From CAVSPO01 sp963730005 (GTDB taxonomy: Bacteria > Actinomycetota > Actinomycetes > Propionibacteriales > Propionibacteriaceae), in the NCBI GenBank assembly GCA_963730005.1, contig CAVSPO010000006.1, forward strand, positions 1-54,741: 54,741 bases of DNA. Direction: 5' to 3'. The translations under genes were made by a program, and so were the position numbers. The notes below the pieces were generated by a model. It saw nothing but the letters and a program-made list of their open reading frames with translations, was not told the origin of the DNA and searched no databases. Shown here in pieces: positions 41,333 to 49,774 of this stretch (the stretch's first letter is position 1; the number at the start of each line of letters is the position of its first letter).

Positions 41333-42526
41333 CTACTTGTGGTTGTTGGCGTAGTAGGCGATGGCAGCCTGGTAGACGTCCACGGTCTGCTGGGCGATCT
41401 TCTCCCAGCTGAATTCGTCGATGCAGCGCTGCCGGCCCGCCTTGCCGAACTTCGTGGCCAGCCCCTGGTCACGCGTCACTGCGTTGACCTTCTCGGCAAA
41501 GCGCGACTCGAAGTCGGCGACGTACGCCGGGTCATCTCCCTGGGCAGGATCGTAAGCGACCAGGAAGCCGGTCTCGCCGTCCACGACGACCTCGGGGATG
41601 CCGCCGACAGCGCTGGCGACCACTGCCGTCTCGGCAGCCATGGCCTCCAGATTCACGATGCCGAGGGGTTCGTAGATCGACGGGCAGGCGAACACGGTCG
41701 CGTTGCTCATCACCTGACGAACGCCGTCGCGTGGTGCCATCTCCTGCACCCAGATGACATCGCCACCGCGTTCGGCCTTGAGCGCCTGGAACGCCCGGTC
41801 GAACTCGGCCTTGACCTCGGGGGTGTCGGGTGAGCTCGCCAGCAGCACGATCTGGGTGCCGGCATCGAACTCGCGGGCGGCCCGCACCAGGTGCACGAGG
41901 CCCTTTTGCTTGGTGATCCGGCCCACGAACACCACCGACGGACGATTCACGTCCATGCCGATCTCGGTCGGGAAGTCCGGTGACTTGTCAGGATAGAACT
42001 CGTTGACGTCGATACCGTTCAACACCACGTGGCACTTGGCCGGGTCAAGTTCGGGGTAGCAGCGCAACACGGCGTCACGCTGCGCCGAGCTGACCCCGAT
42101 GACGGCCGAGGCGCCCTCGTAGGCGGTGCGCTCTGCCCAGCTGGACAGGTTGTAGCCGCCGCCGAGCTGGTCGCGCTTCCACGGGCGGTCCGGTTCCAGC
42201 GAGTGAGCCGAGACAACGTGCGGGATGTCCTGGAAGAGGCCGGCCAGATGCCCGGCGAGGTTGGCATACCAGGTGTGGGAGTGGACCACGTCAACCTCGG
42301 GCATGGCAGCGACCATCGAGAGGTCCGCGCCGAAGGTGCGCAGGGCACCGTTGGCGCCCGGCGGGTAGTCCTCGGGATGGGCGGTCGCGCCCTCCCGCGG
42401 GTCGCCCATGCATTGGACGTCGACATCGACGAGCTTGGCCAGCCGCGGCACCAACTGGGCCACGTGGACGCCGGCGCCACCGTAGACGAATGGGGGATAT
42501 TCACGGGTGTGAATCGATACGCGCAT
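41333..42526 (-). CDS. glgA: GT4 glycogen synthase / alpha-maltose-1-phosphate synthase (GlgA/GlgM)
   Basis: 397 aa, the actinobacterial GT4 type, not the GT5 type of E. coli. The N-terminal domain starts MRVSIHTREYPPFVYGGAG; the C-terminal Rossmann domain contains the GT4 E-x7-E motif EPLGIVNLE. In mycobacteria the orthologue (GlgM) makes maltose-1-phosphate from ADP-glucose. It is divergent from glgC, as in M. tuberculosis. The ATG at 42526 is chosen by family start; an upstream in-frame Met (42643) would overlap glgC. Confidence 0.92.
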   Translation of the reverse strand: MRVSIHTREYPPFVYGGAGVHVAQLVPRLAKLVDVDVQCMGDPREGATAHPEDYPPGANGALRTFGADLSMVAAMPEVDVVHSHTWYANLAGHLAGLFQDIPHVVSAHSLEPDRPWKRDQLGGGYNLSSWAERTAYEGASAVIGVSSAQRDAVLRCYPELDPAKCHVVLNGIDVNEFYPDKSPDFPTEIGMDVNRPSVVFVGRITKQKGLVHLVRAAREFDAGTQIVLLASSPDTPEVKAEFDRAFQALKAERGGDVIWVQEMAPRDGVRQVMSNATVFACPSIYEPLGIVNLEAMAAETAVVASAVGGIPEVVVDGETGFLVAYDPAQGDDPAYVADFESRFAEKVNAVTRDQGLATKFGKAGRQRCIDEFSWEKIAQQTVDVYQAAIAYYANNHK

Positions 42527-42629
42527 GGCTTGATCGTCGCACAGCACGGCCTTGCCTTCAGCGGTTTCGGCCAGCCCAGCGCTCCGGTCTTTCTTTTCGA
42601 AAACCCAGTCGCGGAGGTGGGGGAAACCA

Positions 42630-42635
42630 TAGGTT
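42630..42635 (+). promoter_or_regulatory. -10 hexamer TAGGTT of glgC (leaderless)
   Basis: TAGGTT ends 6 nt before the glgC ATG. Confidence 0.5.
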
Positions 42636-42641
42636 GCTGTC

Positions 42642-43871
42642 ATGGCAAACCCCAACGTCCTTTCCATTGTTCTGGCTGGTGGCGAGGGCAAGCGCCTGAT
42701 GCCGCTGACGGCTGACCGCGCCAAGCCCGCCGTGCCCTTTGGCGGCACTTACCGGCTCATCGACTTCGTCCTCTCCAACCTGGTCAACTCCGGCCTGCTG
42801 CGCATCGCCGTGCTGACGCAGTACAAGTCGCATTCTCTTGACCGCCACATCTCGCTCACCTGGCGGCTGTCGACGATGCTCGAGAACTACGTCACCTCGG
42901 TGCCGGCGCAGCAACGTCGCGGGCCGCACTGGTACCAGGGCAGTGCCGACGCCATCTACCAGTCCATGAACCTGATCCGCGACGCCACTCCCGACTACGT
43001 CGTCGTTTTTGGCGCCGACAACATCTACCGCATGGACGTCGCCGAGATGATTCGGGCGCACATCGACTCCGGCCTGAGCGCCACCGTGGCCGGCATCCGG
43101 GTGCCCAAGGCAGAGTCCCGTTCCTTCGGCGTCATCGACGCGGAGCCGGGGGGCAAGATCAAACGGTTCCTCGAGAAGCCCAAGACGGTGGAGGGGCTGC
43201 CGGATGCCCCGGACAAGGTCCTGGCCTCGATGGGCAACTACGTGTTCAGTCGCAAGGCCTTCGTCGAGATGCTCGAGGCCGACGGCGACGACTCGTCGTC
43301 CAAGCACGACATGGGCGGCAACATCCTCCCGGCCTTCACCTCCCAGGGCGAGTGCGGGGTGTACGACTTCACCAACAACGTGGTGCCAGGTGCCACCACG
43401 AAGGATCGCGACTACTGGCGTGACGTTGGCACCATCGACGCTTTCCATGACGCTCACATGGATCTGGTCAGCGTCGATCCTGCGTTCAGCCTGTACAACG
43501 AGGAATGGCCGATCTGGACCCACCAGATCCAGTCTCCGGGCGCCAAGTTCACCCTGCACGGCACCGCAGAGAGCTCGATCGTGACCAACGGCTGCATCAT
43601 CTCCGGCGGCGACGTCGACCACAGCGTGCTGAGCCCCAAGGTGCGGGTGGACAACGGTTCCAAGGTTGACCGGTGCGTGCTGATGGACAAGGCGATAGTC
43701 GGCAAGGACTGTGAGCTGCGCAACGTCATCCTCGACAAGAATGTGGTTGTCCCCGATGGCGCGACCCTCGGCGTTGATCTGGAGCTCGACAGGGCCCGTG
43801 GCTACTACGTGTCCGACGGCGGCGTCACCGTGGTGCCGAAGGGCACCGTGGTGACCAAGGACGTCCAGTAG
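42642..43871 (+). CDS. glgC: Glucose-1-phosphate adenylyltransferase (ADP-glucose pyrophosphorylase)
   Basis: Makes ADP-glucose for glycogen and maltose-1-phosphate synthesis. 409 aa. The nucleotide loop VLAGGEGKRLMPLT, PAVPFGGTYRLIDF, the GSADAIYQ block, VVFGADNIYRMD (metal-binding Asp), FLEKPK with substrate-binding Lys and the DYWRDVGTIDAFHDAHMDLV block are present. The C-terminal 120 residues form a left-handed beta-helix. Divergent from glgA and followed by a strong terminator. Confidence 0.96.
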   Translation: MANPNVLSIVLAGGEGKRLMPLTADRAKPAVPFGGTYRLIDFVLSNLVNSGLLRIAVLTQYKSHSLDRHISLTWRLSTMLENYVTSVPAQQRRGPHWYQGSADAIYQSMNLIRDATPDYVVVFGADNIYRMDVAEMIRAHIDSGLSATVAGIRVPKAESRSFGVIDAEPGGKIKRFLEKPKTVEGLPDAPDKVLASMGNYVFSRKAFVEMLEADGDDSSSKHDMGGNILPAFTSQGECGVYDFTNNVVPGATTKDRDYWRDVGTIDAFHDAHMDLVSVDPAFSLYNEEWPIWTHQIQSPGAKFTLHGTAESSIVTNGCIISGGDVDHSVLSPKVRVDNGSKVDRCVLMDKAIVGKDCELRNVILDKNVVVPDGATLGVDLELDRARGYYVSDGGVTVVPKGTVVTKDVQ

Positions 43872-43895
43872 GCAGGCAACAAGCAGCAGGAACCC

Positions 43896-43932
43896 AAACG
43901 GCCGCCCTCCCTTGCGGGGAGGGCGGCCGTTT
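43896..43932. terminator. Terminator after glgC
   Basis: AAACGGCCGCCCTCCC (43896-43911) pairs with its exact complement (43917-43932) around a 5-base loop; it starts 25 bases after the glgC stop and lies between converging genes. The stem ends A/T-rich on both sides. Confidence 0.85.
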
Positions 43933-43974
43933 GCGTGTGTAGCTGTCTGCAGGAGCGTGTGCAGTGCAGGGGTG

Positions 43975-44634
43975 TCAGCTCTTGACTGCGGCCAGCAGCC
44001 CGTCACCGAGCGGGATCAGCAACGGCACGAACTCCTCGAGGTCCAGGATCGACTGCAGGCCCTCCCTGATGATCACGGTCTCGTCGTCCTCATTGCGGGG
44101 GTCTGCGGTGAGGTTGTGCCACAAGGCGTCGTTGAGCACCACCACGCCGCCACGGCGCAACAGCCGCAGGGCCTGGGCGACGTACTCGACGTATTCCAGC
44201 TTGTCGCCGTCGATGAAGACCACGTCGTAGGCGTTGTCGCGCAGCTTGGGCAACACGTCCAGGGGCGCTCCGGAGATCAGCCGGAAACGACGGTTGGGGA
44301 TGCCCGCAGCGCGGAACGCCTTGCTGGCCTCCAACTGCCACTCGGCCTCGGCATCAATGCTGGTCAGGATGCCGTCTGGCGCCATGCCGGCGAACAGCGC
44401 CAGCCCGGTGACTCCCGTACCCGTGCCCACCTCGACGACAGCGTGGGCGTCCAGCGCGCGGGCAAGGAAGGTCAGCGCAGTGCAGGCGCCGTTGCTGGGG
44501 GCAGGAGCGCCCATCAGGATGGCAGACTCACGGGCCTGACGGACGTTGTCGGCGGCGGCTACGAACTCCTCGGCGAAGGCGAGGCTTTGCGCCGAAAGGC
44601 CGACCGGGGTCTTGTTGATGCGAGAGGCAGTCAC
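43975..44634 (-). CDS. SAM-dependent O-methyltransferase (family 3, CCoAOMT-like)
   Basis: 219 aa. SAM-binding motif I is VVEVGTGTGVTGLAL, motif II DGILTSIDAEAEW, and the metal-binding and catalytic segment is DVVFIDGDKLEYVEYV with LNDALWHN. Family members methylate catechol-type hydroxyls; the substrate here is unknown. In M. tuberculosis the orthologue (Rv1220c, from memory) lies beside sigE; here sigE, rseA and htrA are absent and tatB follows at once. GTG start with TAGGCT 6 nt upstream. Confidence 0.9.
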   Translation of the reverse strand: MTASRINKTPVGLSAQSLAFAEEFVAAADNVRQARESAILMGAPAPSNGACTALTFLARALDAHAVVEVGTGTGVTGLALFAGMAPDGILTSIDAEAEWQLEASKAFRAAGIPNRRFRLISGAPLDVLPKLRDNAYDVVFIDGDKLEYVEYVAQALRLLRRGGVVVLNDALWHNLTADPRNEDDETVIIREGLQSILDLEEFVPLLIPLGDGLLAAVKS

Positions 44635-44640
44635 ACTGTC

Positions 44641-44646
44641 AGCCTA
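44641..44646 (-). promoter_or_regulatory. -10 hexamer TAGGCT of the O-methyltransferase gene (leaderless)
   Basis: On the minus strand TAGGCT ends 6 nt before the GTG at 44634. It lies back to back with the tatB -10 within a 33-bp intergenic region. Confidence 0.55.
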
Positions 44647-44655
44647 CTCAGCGGG

Positions 44656-44661
44656 TACCCT
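44656..44661 (+). promoter_or_regulatory. -10 hexamer TACCCT of tatB (leaderless)
   Basis: TACCCT ends 6 nt before the GTG at 44668. Confidence 0.5.
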
Positions 44662-44667
44662 CGGGGT

Positions 44668-45108
44668 GTGCTCGTCCCACTGGCTTTGTTCGACATCGGA
44701 GGCGCGGAGTTTCTGCTCATCGTCGTTCTCGCCGTGCTCCTGTTCGGTCCGGAGAAGGTGCCGGAGCTGGCGCGCAAGGCCGCGCGAGTGTTGCACTACC
44801 TGCGGGGGATCGCCAACAGCGCCACCAGTCAGTTGAAGGATGAGCTGGGGCCGGAGTTCGCGGACCTGAAGGCCAGTGACCTGCAGCCCCGCAACCTGGT
44901 GCAGAAACTTCTGCTCAACGACATCCAGGACGACTTGAACGGGATCAAGTCGGAATTGTCGGAGGTGCGCGACGAACTCGACATGGGGGTGTCGAGCACC
45001 GAGCTCGCCGTCGCCGAAGCCAAGGACTTGGCTGTCGCGGACTCAACCGCCCCGACCGCCCAGCTGACCCCGGCGCCGACGACTCCCTATGACCCGGAGG
45101 CGACCTGA
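44668..45108 (+). CDS. tatB: Sec-independent (Tat) translocase subunit TatB
   Basis: 146 aa. The N-terminal signature is a short transmembrane helix followed by an amphipathic helix: FDIGGAEFLLIVVLAVLLFG then PEKVPELARKAARVLHYLRG, with the FGPEKVPE hinge. A helical acidic region (50-120) and a Thr/Pro-rich tail follow, typical of TatB. It recognises twin-arginine signal peptides with TatC. The start is the GTG at 44668, 6 nt behind TACCCT. Converges with mrp; the 24-bp tandem array lies between the two stops. Confidence 0.9.
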   Translation: MLVPLALFDIGGAEFLLIVVLAVLLFGPEKVPELARKAARVLHYLRGIANSATSQLKDELGPEFADLKASDLQPRNLVQKLLLNDIQDDLNGIKSELSEVRDELDMGVSSTELAVAEAKDLAVADSTAPTAQLTPAPTTPYDPEAT

Positions 45109-45112
45109 GCGC

Positions 45113-45223
45113 GGCTCGTGCTCCTGAACCCGTGTGGCTTCGCCTGAACAAACCCGTGTGGCTTCGCCTGAACAAACCCGTGTGGCTTCGCCTAAACAAA
45201 CCCGTGTGGCTTCGCCACGAGCC
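45113..45223. repeat. Four-copy 24-bp tandem array at the mrp 3' end with inverted flanks
   Basis: AACCCGTGTGGCTTCGCC recurs at 45127, 45151, 45175 and 45199 with an exact 24-bp period; the linkers are TGAACA, TGAACA and TAAACA. The array is flanked by an inverted pair, GGCTCGTG (45113-45120) and CACGAGCC (45216-45223). It overlaps the end of mrp on the minus strand, where one repeat is eight codons (AKPHGFVQ). Confidence 0.92.
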
Positions 45224-46325
45224 CGGCGGCCAGCAGGATCAAGGCCTGAGCTGAGGGGTTCGCGGGGTCCGAGATCACCACGGGGGTGCCGGTGTCGCCA
45301 CCCGTGCGCAGCCGCTCGTCCAGGGGGATCTGCGCGACCAGCGGGACGGACTTGCCCGACTTGCTGCTCAGCCGCTGCGCCACCTCGGCGCCCCCGCCGC
45401 TGCCGAACACGTCCACCCGGTGGGTCTGACCGCAGTGTGGGCACACCGTCTCCAGCCAGGACATGTTCTCAACAACACCCAGCACCTTCTGGTTCAACAT
45501 GGCGGCCATGGTGCCCGCCCGTTCGGCCACCTCGGCCGCAGCAGTCTGCGGGGTCGTCACCACCAGCACCTCGGATCCGGGCAACTTCTTGGCCACCGAC
45601 ATGGCGATGTCCCCGGTGCCCGGAGGCAGGTCGATGAGCAGGAAGTCGAGCTCGCCCCAGTAGGCGTCCGCCAGCAGTTGCTGCAGCCCCCGGTCAAGCA
45701 TCGGGCCGCGCCAGGCGATGACCTGGTCACGGTTCTGCTTGAGCATGCCCATGCTCAGGGCCTTGAAGCCGAACGCCTGCAAGGGCATGATCATGTTCTC
45801 GACCAGGGTGGGGTGCTGGTCGCCCAGACCCAGCATGTCCGGGATCGAGTGCCCGTAGATGTCGGCGTCCAACAGCCCCACGTCCGACCCCTGCGCGGCC
45901 AGCGCAGCAGCCAGGTTGACGGTGACGCTCGACTTGCCGACCCCACCCTTGCCCGAAGCCACGCAGATGACGCGCGTGCGGTTGCCCGGCTGGGCGAAGG
46001 GGATCACCTGTTGTTCCCGGTCGCCCTGCAGCTTGGTGCGCATCGCGGCGCGCTGCTCGTCGGTCATCGCACCCATCTGGACGTCAACCGACTGGACACC
46101 GTCGACCGCGCTGACGGCGGTCAGCACGTCCCGACGGATGGTGTTGCGCATCGGGCAACCGCTGATGGTCAGCAGGATCTGCACGGTGGCGTGGCCGGCA
46201 TCGTCGACGCTCACGTCGCCCACCATGCCCAGCTCGGTGATCGGACGGCGAATCTCGGGGTCGATCACGGAGGCGAGCGCCTCGATGATCCGGGCGTGCA
46301 CAGGCGAATGCTGGATGTCGGTCAT
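45192..46325 (-). CDS. mrp: Mrp/NBP35-family iron-sulfur cluster carrier ATPase
   Basis: 377 aa. An N-terminal MIP18-like (DUF59) domain (about 8-90; RPITELGMVGDVSVDD, ISGCPMRNTI) precedes a deviant Walker P-loop ATPase: GKGGVGKSS, DADIYGHSIP, LLIDLPPGTGD. The cluster-binding CxxC is in ETVCPHCGQTH. It loads Fe-S clusters onto apo-proteins. The last codons read AKPHGFV then TAG; in the adjacent repeat copies this TAG is CAG, so the stop appears to be a recent C-to-T change in a tandem array (see findings). Confidence 0.95.
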   Translation of the reverse strand: MTDIQHSPVHARIIEALASVIDPEIRRPITELGMVGDVSVDDAGHATVQILLTISGCPMRNTIRRDVLTAVSAVDGVQSVDVQMGAMTDEQRAAMRTKLQGDREQQVIPFAQPGNRTRVICVASGKGGVGKSSVTVNLAAALAAQGSDVGLLDADIYGHSIPDMLGLGDQHPTLVENMIMPLQAFGFKALSMGMLKQNRDQVIAWRGPMLDRGLQQLLADAYWGELDFLLIDLPPGTGDIAMSVAKKLPGSEVLVVTTPQTAAAEVAERAGTMAAMLNQKVLGVVENMSWLETVCPHCGQTHRVDVFGSGGGAEVAQRLSSKSGKSVPLVAQIPLDERLRTGGDTGTPVVISDPANPSAQALILLAAGLVAKPHGFV

Positions 46326-46448
46326 GGACCGTGTCTACGTCATCGAGTGTCGCGTTTTCAACTTGCCGGTCGCGTAACCGTGGATTGAGATGTCCAGCGG
46401 CGCAGCCGTCAAGTGAGGCTGCCCGGCGGCGCCGCTGCCTGAGGCACC

Positions 46449-47711
46449 TCAGCTGTCCAGCAACCCCAACTCCCGCAGCTTCTGGGCGGCGTTGCGGGCG
46501 CCTCGTTCGTTGCCGAGCTGCGCCGCCACCTTGACGGCCGCCTCGCGGTAGCTCGGGGCCTGCGGCCCGGTGGTCACTGACTTGACCAGTTCGGTCAGTG
46601 TTTCCACCGTGAGATCCTTGCGAGCCAGTGGCGGCGGAGCAACGCCCAGGTCGTTCGCCCGCTGCCCGTAGTAGTTGTTGTCGAAGTCGTGGGGAACGAT
46701 CGCCTGTGGAACCGCCGCCCGCAGCGCCGCCGCCACTGTGCCGGGGCCGCCATGGCTCACGACCGCCGCGCTCTGCGGGAACAACCAGGTGTGCGGCGTG
46801 CTGCGGACCAGATAGACGTCCTCGGCGAGCAGCCCTTCCTCGCCCCCACCCTTGCCGGGACGCATCAACAGCCGCTGGCCGGCGCCGCGCGCGGCCGAGG
46901 TGAACAGCTCGAACTCCTCGTCGAAATCCGTCATGTCCTTGGTCCCGAAGCCCAGGTAGACCGGCTTGGGGCCGTTCGCCAAGAATTGCTCCAAAGCCTG
47001 CGAGGGCTGGAACCCGACCATGGGAGGCAGATTCCAGGGGCCCGTCTGGAAGACGTTGGGACCCCAGTCGTCGGCCGGCGGCACGAACAGCTTGCTGAAG
47101 GCCAGCAGCACCGGCACGTCCTCCAGGATGCGCATCGCACCGCGGGTGGACAACGGGGGCAGTCCCAGACGGGCGCGCAGCGCTGCGGCCACCGGATGCG
47201 ACATCGCCACCGTCATGGGCCACTGCATCGTCGACCAGGAGCGGTTGCGCTTGGTGGTCTCGGTGCGGTTCGGGGCGTTGATCAGGCTGACACCCTGTGC
47301 GGTCGGCAGGGCGGGAGCCAAGGACACGTAGGCAGCCTTCACGTTGCGCTCGGCAACCAGCGCCGCAGCGGATTCCAGCAGCAGCGTGCCGACGACGATG
47401 CTGTCGCCGTCCTTGACGAGGTTGTCGATGGACTCGGCCACCGGCTCCGCGATGACGTTCTGCCAGCGATCGAGGCCGGTGGTCGCGTACATCGGCCGGT
47501 GGTGCACGTTCAGCGACTCCTTGGGGTTGCCGTCCACCGGGATCGCCCCAGCCAACCGCTCGTAGCGCACGCCGTAGCTCTTGACGAAAGCCTCATGCTC
47601 GGGCAGCGCCGCCACTGCACAGTCGACGCCCTGCTGACCCAGCTCGATCGCGACGGCCACGTGTGGCACCACATCTCCCAGCGTGCCCAACGCCATCAGG
47701 TGTAAAGCCAT
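46449..47711 (-). CDS. UGT/macrolide-type glycosyltransferase (GT1)
   Basis: 420 aa GT-B enzyme. The N-terminal half starts MALHLMALGTLGDVVPHVAVA, the acceptor-side loop. The C-terminal half has the nucleotide-sugar signature VVSHGGPGTVAAALRAAVPQ and PHDFDNNYYGQRANDLG, as in sterol, flavonoid and macrolide glucosyltransferases. The acceptor is unknown. The ATG at 47711 has GGGAGG 7 nt upstream. It breaks an otherwise conserved order (mrp then DUF1003/MgtE-like), which suggests insertion. Confidence 0.9.
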   Translation of the reverse strand: MALHLMALGTLGDVVPHVAVAIELGQQGVDCAVAALPEHEAFVKSYGVRYERLAGAIPVDGNPKESLNVHHRPMYATTGLDRWQNVIAEPVAESIDNLVKDGDSIVVGTLLLESAAALVAERNVKAAYVSLAPALPTAQGVSLINAPNRTETTKRNRSWSTMQWPMTVAMSHPVAAALRARLGLPPLSTRGAMRILEDVPVLLAFSKLFVPPADDWGPNVFQTGPWNLPPMVGFQPSQALEQFLANGPKPVYLGFGTKDMTDFDEEFELFTSAARGAGQRLLMRPGKGGGEEGLLAEDVYLVRSTPHTWLFPQSAAVVSHGGPGTVAAALRAAVPQAIVPHDFDNNYYGQRANDLGVAPPPLARKDLTVETLTELVKSVTTGPQAPSYREAAVKVAAQLGNERGARNAAQKLRELGLLDS

Positions 47712-47813
47712 GCCCAACCTCCCGCATTTGCGCCGTCGGTCGTTCTGGTTGACCGAGAACTGTCCATGCCATTGTGCGCGAAACCCTTGACGAGGGGGAG
47801 GATCCGGGACTTT

Positions 47814-48395
47814 CTACTCCCTTCGGGATGGGCGAGCTTCGCGTCGGCCCACTGTTCGGTCGGCGTCCGCGGTGGGCGAGCCAGCCCGTGCGGAGGGCTG
47901 GTCGCCACGCTCCAGCTCGGTGAGCAACTCCTGCAGCTGGTCGCGGATTTCGGTCCTGACGTAGTCGCGGGTGGCCACCTCTCCGACGCTTTGGCGCAGG
48001 GCCGCGATCTCGCGGGCCAGGAAGTCCATGTCGGCCCGGCTCTGGGCCGCCACCCGGCGATCCTCGTCCAGACTCAGGCGGTCGCGATACTCCTGGCGGT
48101 TCTGGGCCAGCAGGATCAGCGGTGCAGAGTAGGCCGCCTCGATCGAAAGCATCAACGTCAGCAACATGAACGGGTACTGGTCGAACATGGTGGCGGGGTT
48201 CACGTTGAGCAGGATCCAGACGATGATGAACACCGTCATCCAGATGAGGAAAGTCGGGCTGCCCATGAACCGGGCGATCAACTCGGCGAACCTGCCGAAC
48301 GCGTCTTCGTCCATCTTGTGATGGCGGAACAGACCGATCCGCCGTCCCGGCTCGCTCAACAACTCACGCTCGACGCGCTGCTTCTTGTCAGCCAC
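47814..48395 (-). CDS. DUF1003 membrane protein
   Basis: 193 aa with two transmembrane helices (about 50-66 and 75-95) enclosing the DUF1003 core FLIWMTVFIIVWILLN and FPFM/PFMLLTLMLSIEAAYSAPLIL, then an acidic-basic coiled region (110-165) and an Arg-rich tail. Function unknown. The GTG start overlaps the end of the MgtE-like gene by 8 bp, so they are coupled, as are the mycobacterial counterparts. Confidence 0.85.
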   Translation of the reverse strand: MADKKQRVERELLSEPGRRIGLFRHHKMDEDAFGRFAELIARFMGSPTFLIWMTVFIIVWILLNVNPATMFDQYPFMLLTLMLSIEAAYSAPLILLAQNRQEYRDRLSLDEDRRVAAQSRADMDFLAREIAALRQSVGEVATRDYVRTEIRDQLQELLTELERGDQPSARAGSPTADADRTVGRREARPSRRE

Positions 48396-49674
48396 GGTTC
48401 ACCTCCGGGGAGTCTTCTGCGGGGGACAGGCCGTCCATCTGATCGCCGCGCCAGTCGTCAGGGAGCATGTGGTCGACAACATCGTCCACCGTGACGGCGC
48501 CGACCAGCTGGCCGTCCTTGTTGACGACCGGGGCGCTCACCAGGTTGTAGGTGGCGAAGTAGCGGCTGACCTGGAACAGGTCCGCCTCCGGCGGCAGCGG
48601 GGTCAGGTTGGTGTCCAGCAGGGCGCTGGCCATGATCGAGGGCGGCTCGCGCAGCAGGCGTTGCAGGTGAACAGCGCCGATGTAGCGTCCCGACGGGGTG
48701 TCGAGCGGAGGCCGGCAGATGTAAACCATCGAGGCCAGCGCCGGGGTGATCTCCTCGTTGCGGGCTCGGGCCAGGGCTTCGGCAACGGTGGCGTCAACGG
48801 CCAGGATGATGGGTTCTGGCGTCATCATGCCGCCGGCGGTGTATTCCGCGTAGCTCAACAGATTACGAACGTCCTTGGCCTCGTTCGGCTCCATTCGCTG
48901 CAGCAGGTCCTCCGCGACGTCCTGGGGCAGCTCGCTGATCAGGTCGGCCGCGTCGTCGGGATCCATCTCCTCCAGGACGTCGGCGGCACGCTCCAGCTCC
49001 AATGAGTTGATCAGGTCGATCTGTTCGTCCTCAGGAAGCTCCTGGAAGGCGTCTGCCAGCTGGTCATCGGCCAGGGCCTGCGCCACCTCGGCCCGACGGT
49101 CAGGCTCCATGTCGTGCAGCTCACGTGCCACGTCGGCGGGCTTCATGTCGACGAGCTCGGCGACTTTCTGATCGGTCTGCTGCGCGCTGTTCACCAGCCT
49201 GGGTGCCACCTCAGCCCAGGGCACGGTGAACACCGGACCGTACTGGCGGATGCCGAGACGCCGGGCCGATTCCTCGCGCAGGGCGACCTCGTTGATCTCC
49301 CACTCCCTGGCCCGCACTTCCTTCATGGCGACGTCGAAGATGGTTGCCGGCTTGCCGTTCTTGCGGGTGATGGTGCGGTCGTACAAGCCGTCGATCACCA
49401 GTGTCTCTGCTTCGCGGCGTTCAAAACGGCGGGTGTCCACCACGCCGTTGATGGCTACGTGATCGGCTGCGATGGAATGCACCCGCACCATCGGCAGGAA
49501 GACCCGGCGGCGTGCGAACAGCTCCACCACCAGGCCCTTGATACGGGGCGGGCGGCTCAGTGACCCCAACTGTGTGACGACGTCGCGCACCTTGCCCACC
49601 TGGTCGCCAGAGCTGTCCAGCACCGGCAGGCCCTGGATGCGTGAGATGAAAATGGTTGTTGCGGAGGCAATCAC
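48388..49674 (-). CDS. MgtE N-domain / CBS protein (cytoplasmic, no transporter domain)
   Basis: 428 aa. An N-terminal PRC-barrel-like part (about 1-190; GLPVLDSSGDQVGKVRDVV) is followed by an MgtE-N domain (about 195-290; ELPEDEQIDLINSLE, LEEMDPDDAADLISELP) and a CBS pair (about 290-420). The MgtE transmembrane region is absent, so this is a Mg-sensing-like soluble protein. GTG 49674 is chosen because TAGCCT lies 7 nt upstream and the protein then starts at the conserved region; an in-frame start at 49812 overlaps the divergent gene. Counterpart of Rv1232c from memory. Confidence 0.85.
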   Translation of the reverse strand: MIASATTIFISRIQGLPVLDSSGDQVGKVRDVVTQLGSLSRPPRIKGLVVELFARRRVFLPMVRVHSIAADHVAINGVVDTRRFERREAETLVIDGLYDRTITRKNGKPATIFDVAMKEVRAREWEINEVALREESARRLGIRQYGPVFTVPWAEVAPRLVNSAQQTDQKVAELVDMKPADVARELHDMEPDRRAEVAQALADDQLADAFQELPEDEQIDLINSLELERAADVLEEMDPDDAADLISELPQDVAEDLLQRMEPNEAKDVRNLLSYAEYTAGGMMTPEPIILAVDATVAEALARARNEEITPALASMVYICRPPLDTPSGRYIGAVHLQRLLREPPSIMASALLDTNLTPLPPEADLFQVSRYFATYNLVSAPVVNKDGQLVGAVTVDDVVDHMLPDDWRGDQMDGLSPAEDSPEVNRG

Positions 49675-49681
49675 AGCAGTC

Positions 49682-49687
49682 AGGCTA
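49682..49687 (-). promoter_or_regulatory. -10 hexamer TAGCCT of the MgtE-like gene (leaderless)
   Basis: On the minus strand TAGCCT ends 7 nt before the GTG at 49674. Confidence 0.55.
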
Positions 49688-49713
49688 CCGGTCGGACGTC
49701 GTCCGATGCCCCC

Positions 49714-49719
49714 TAGAAT
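49714..49719 (+). promoter_or_regulatory. -10 hexamer TAGAAT of the general-stress-protein gene
   Basis: TAGAAT lies 55 bases upstream of the ATG at 49775. It predicts a leader of about 50 nt carrying the AAGGAGGGG Shine-Dalgarno site. Confidence 0.45.
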
Positions 49720-49774
49720 GAGGGTAACCAGGCGTTCAGCCCGAAGAGCGAGGCGTCCAGCAAGGAGGGGCCCG

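Noticed and set aside
45113..45223. CRISPR-like array
   Set aside because: The spacers are six bases and nearly identical, the unit is in frame with mrp, and no cas genes are present; it is a simple tandem duplication.
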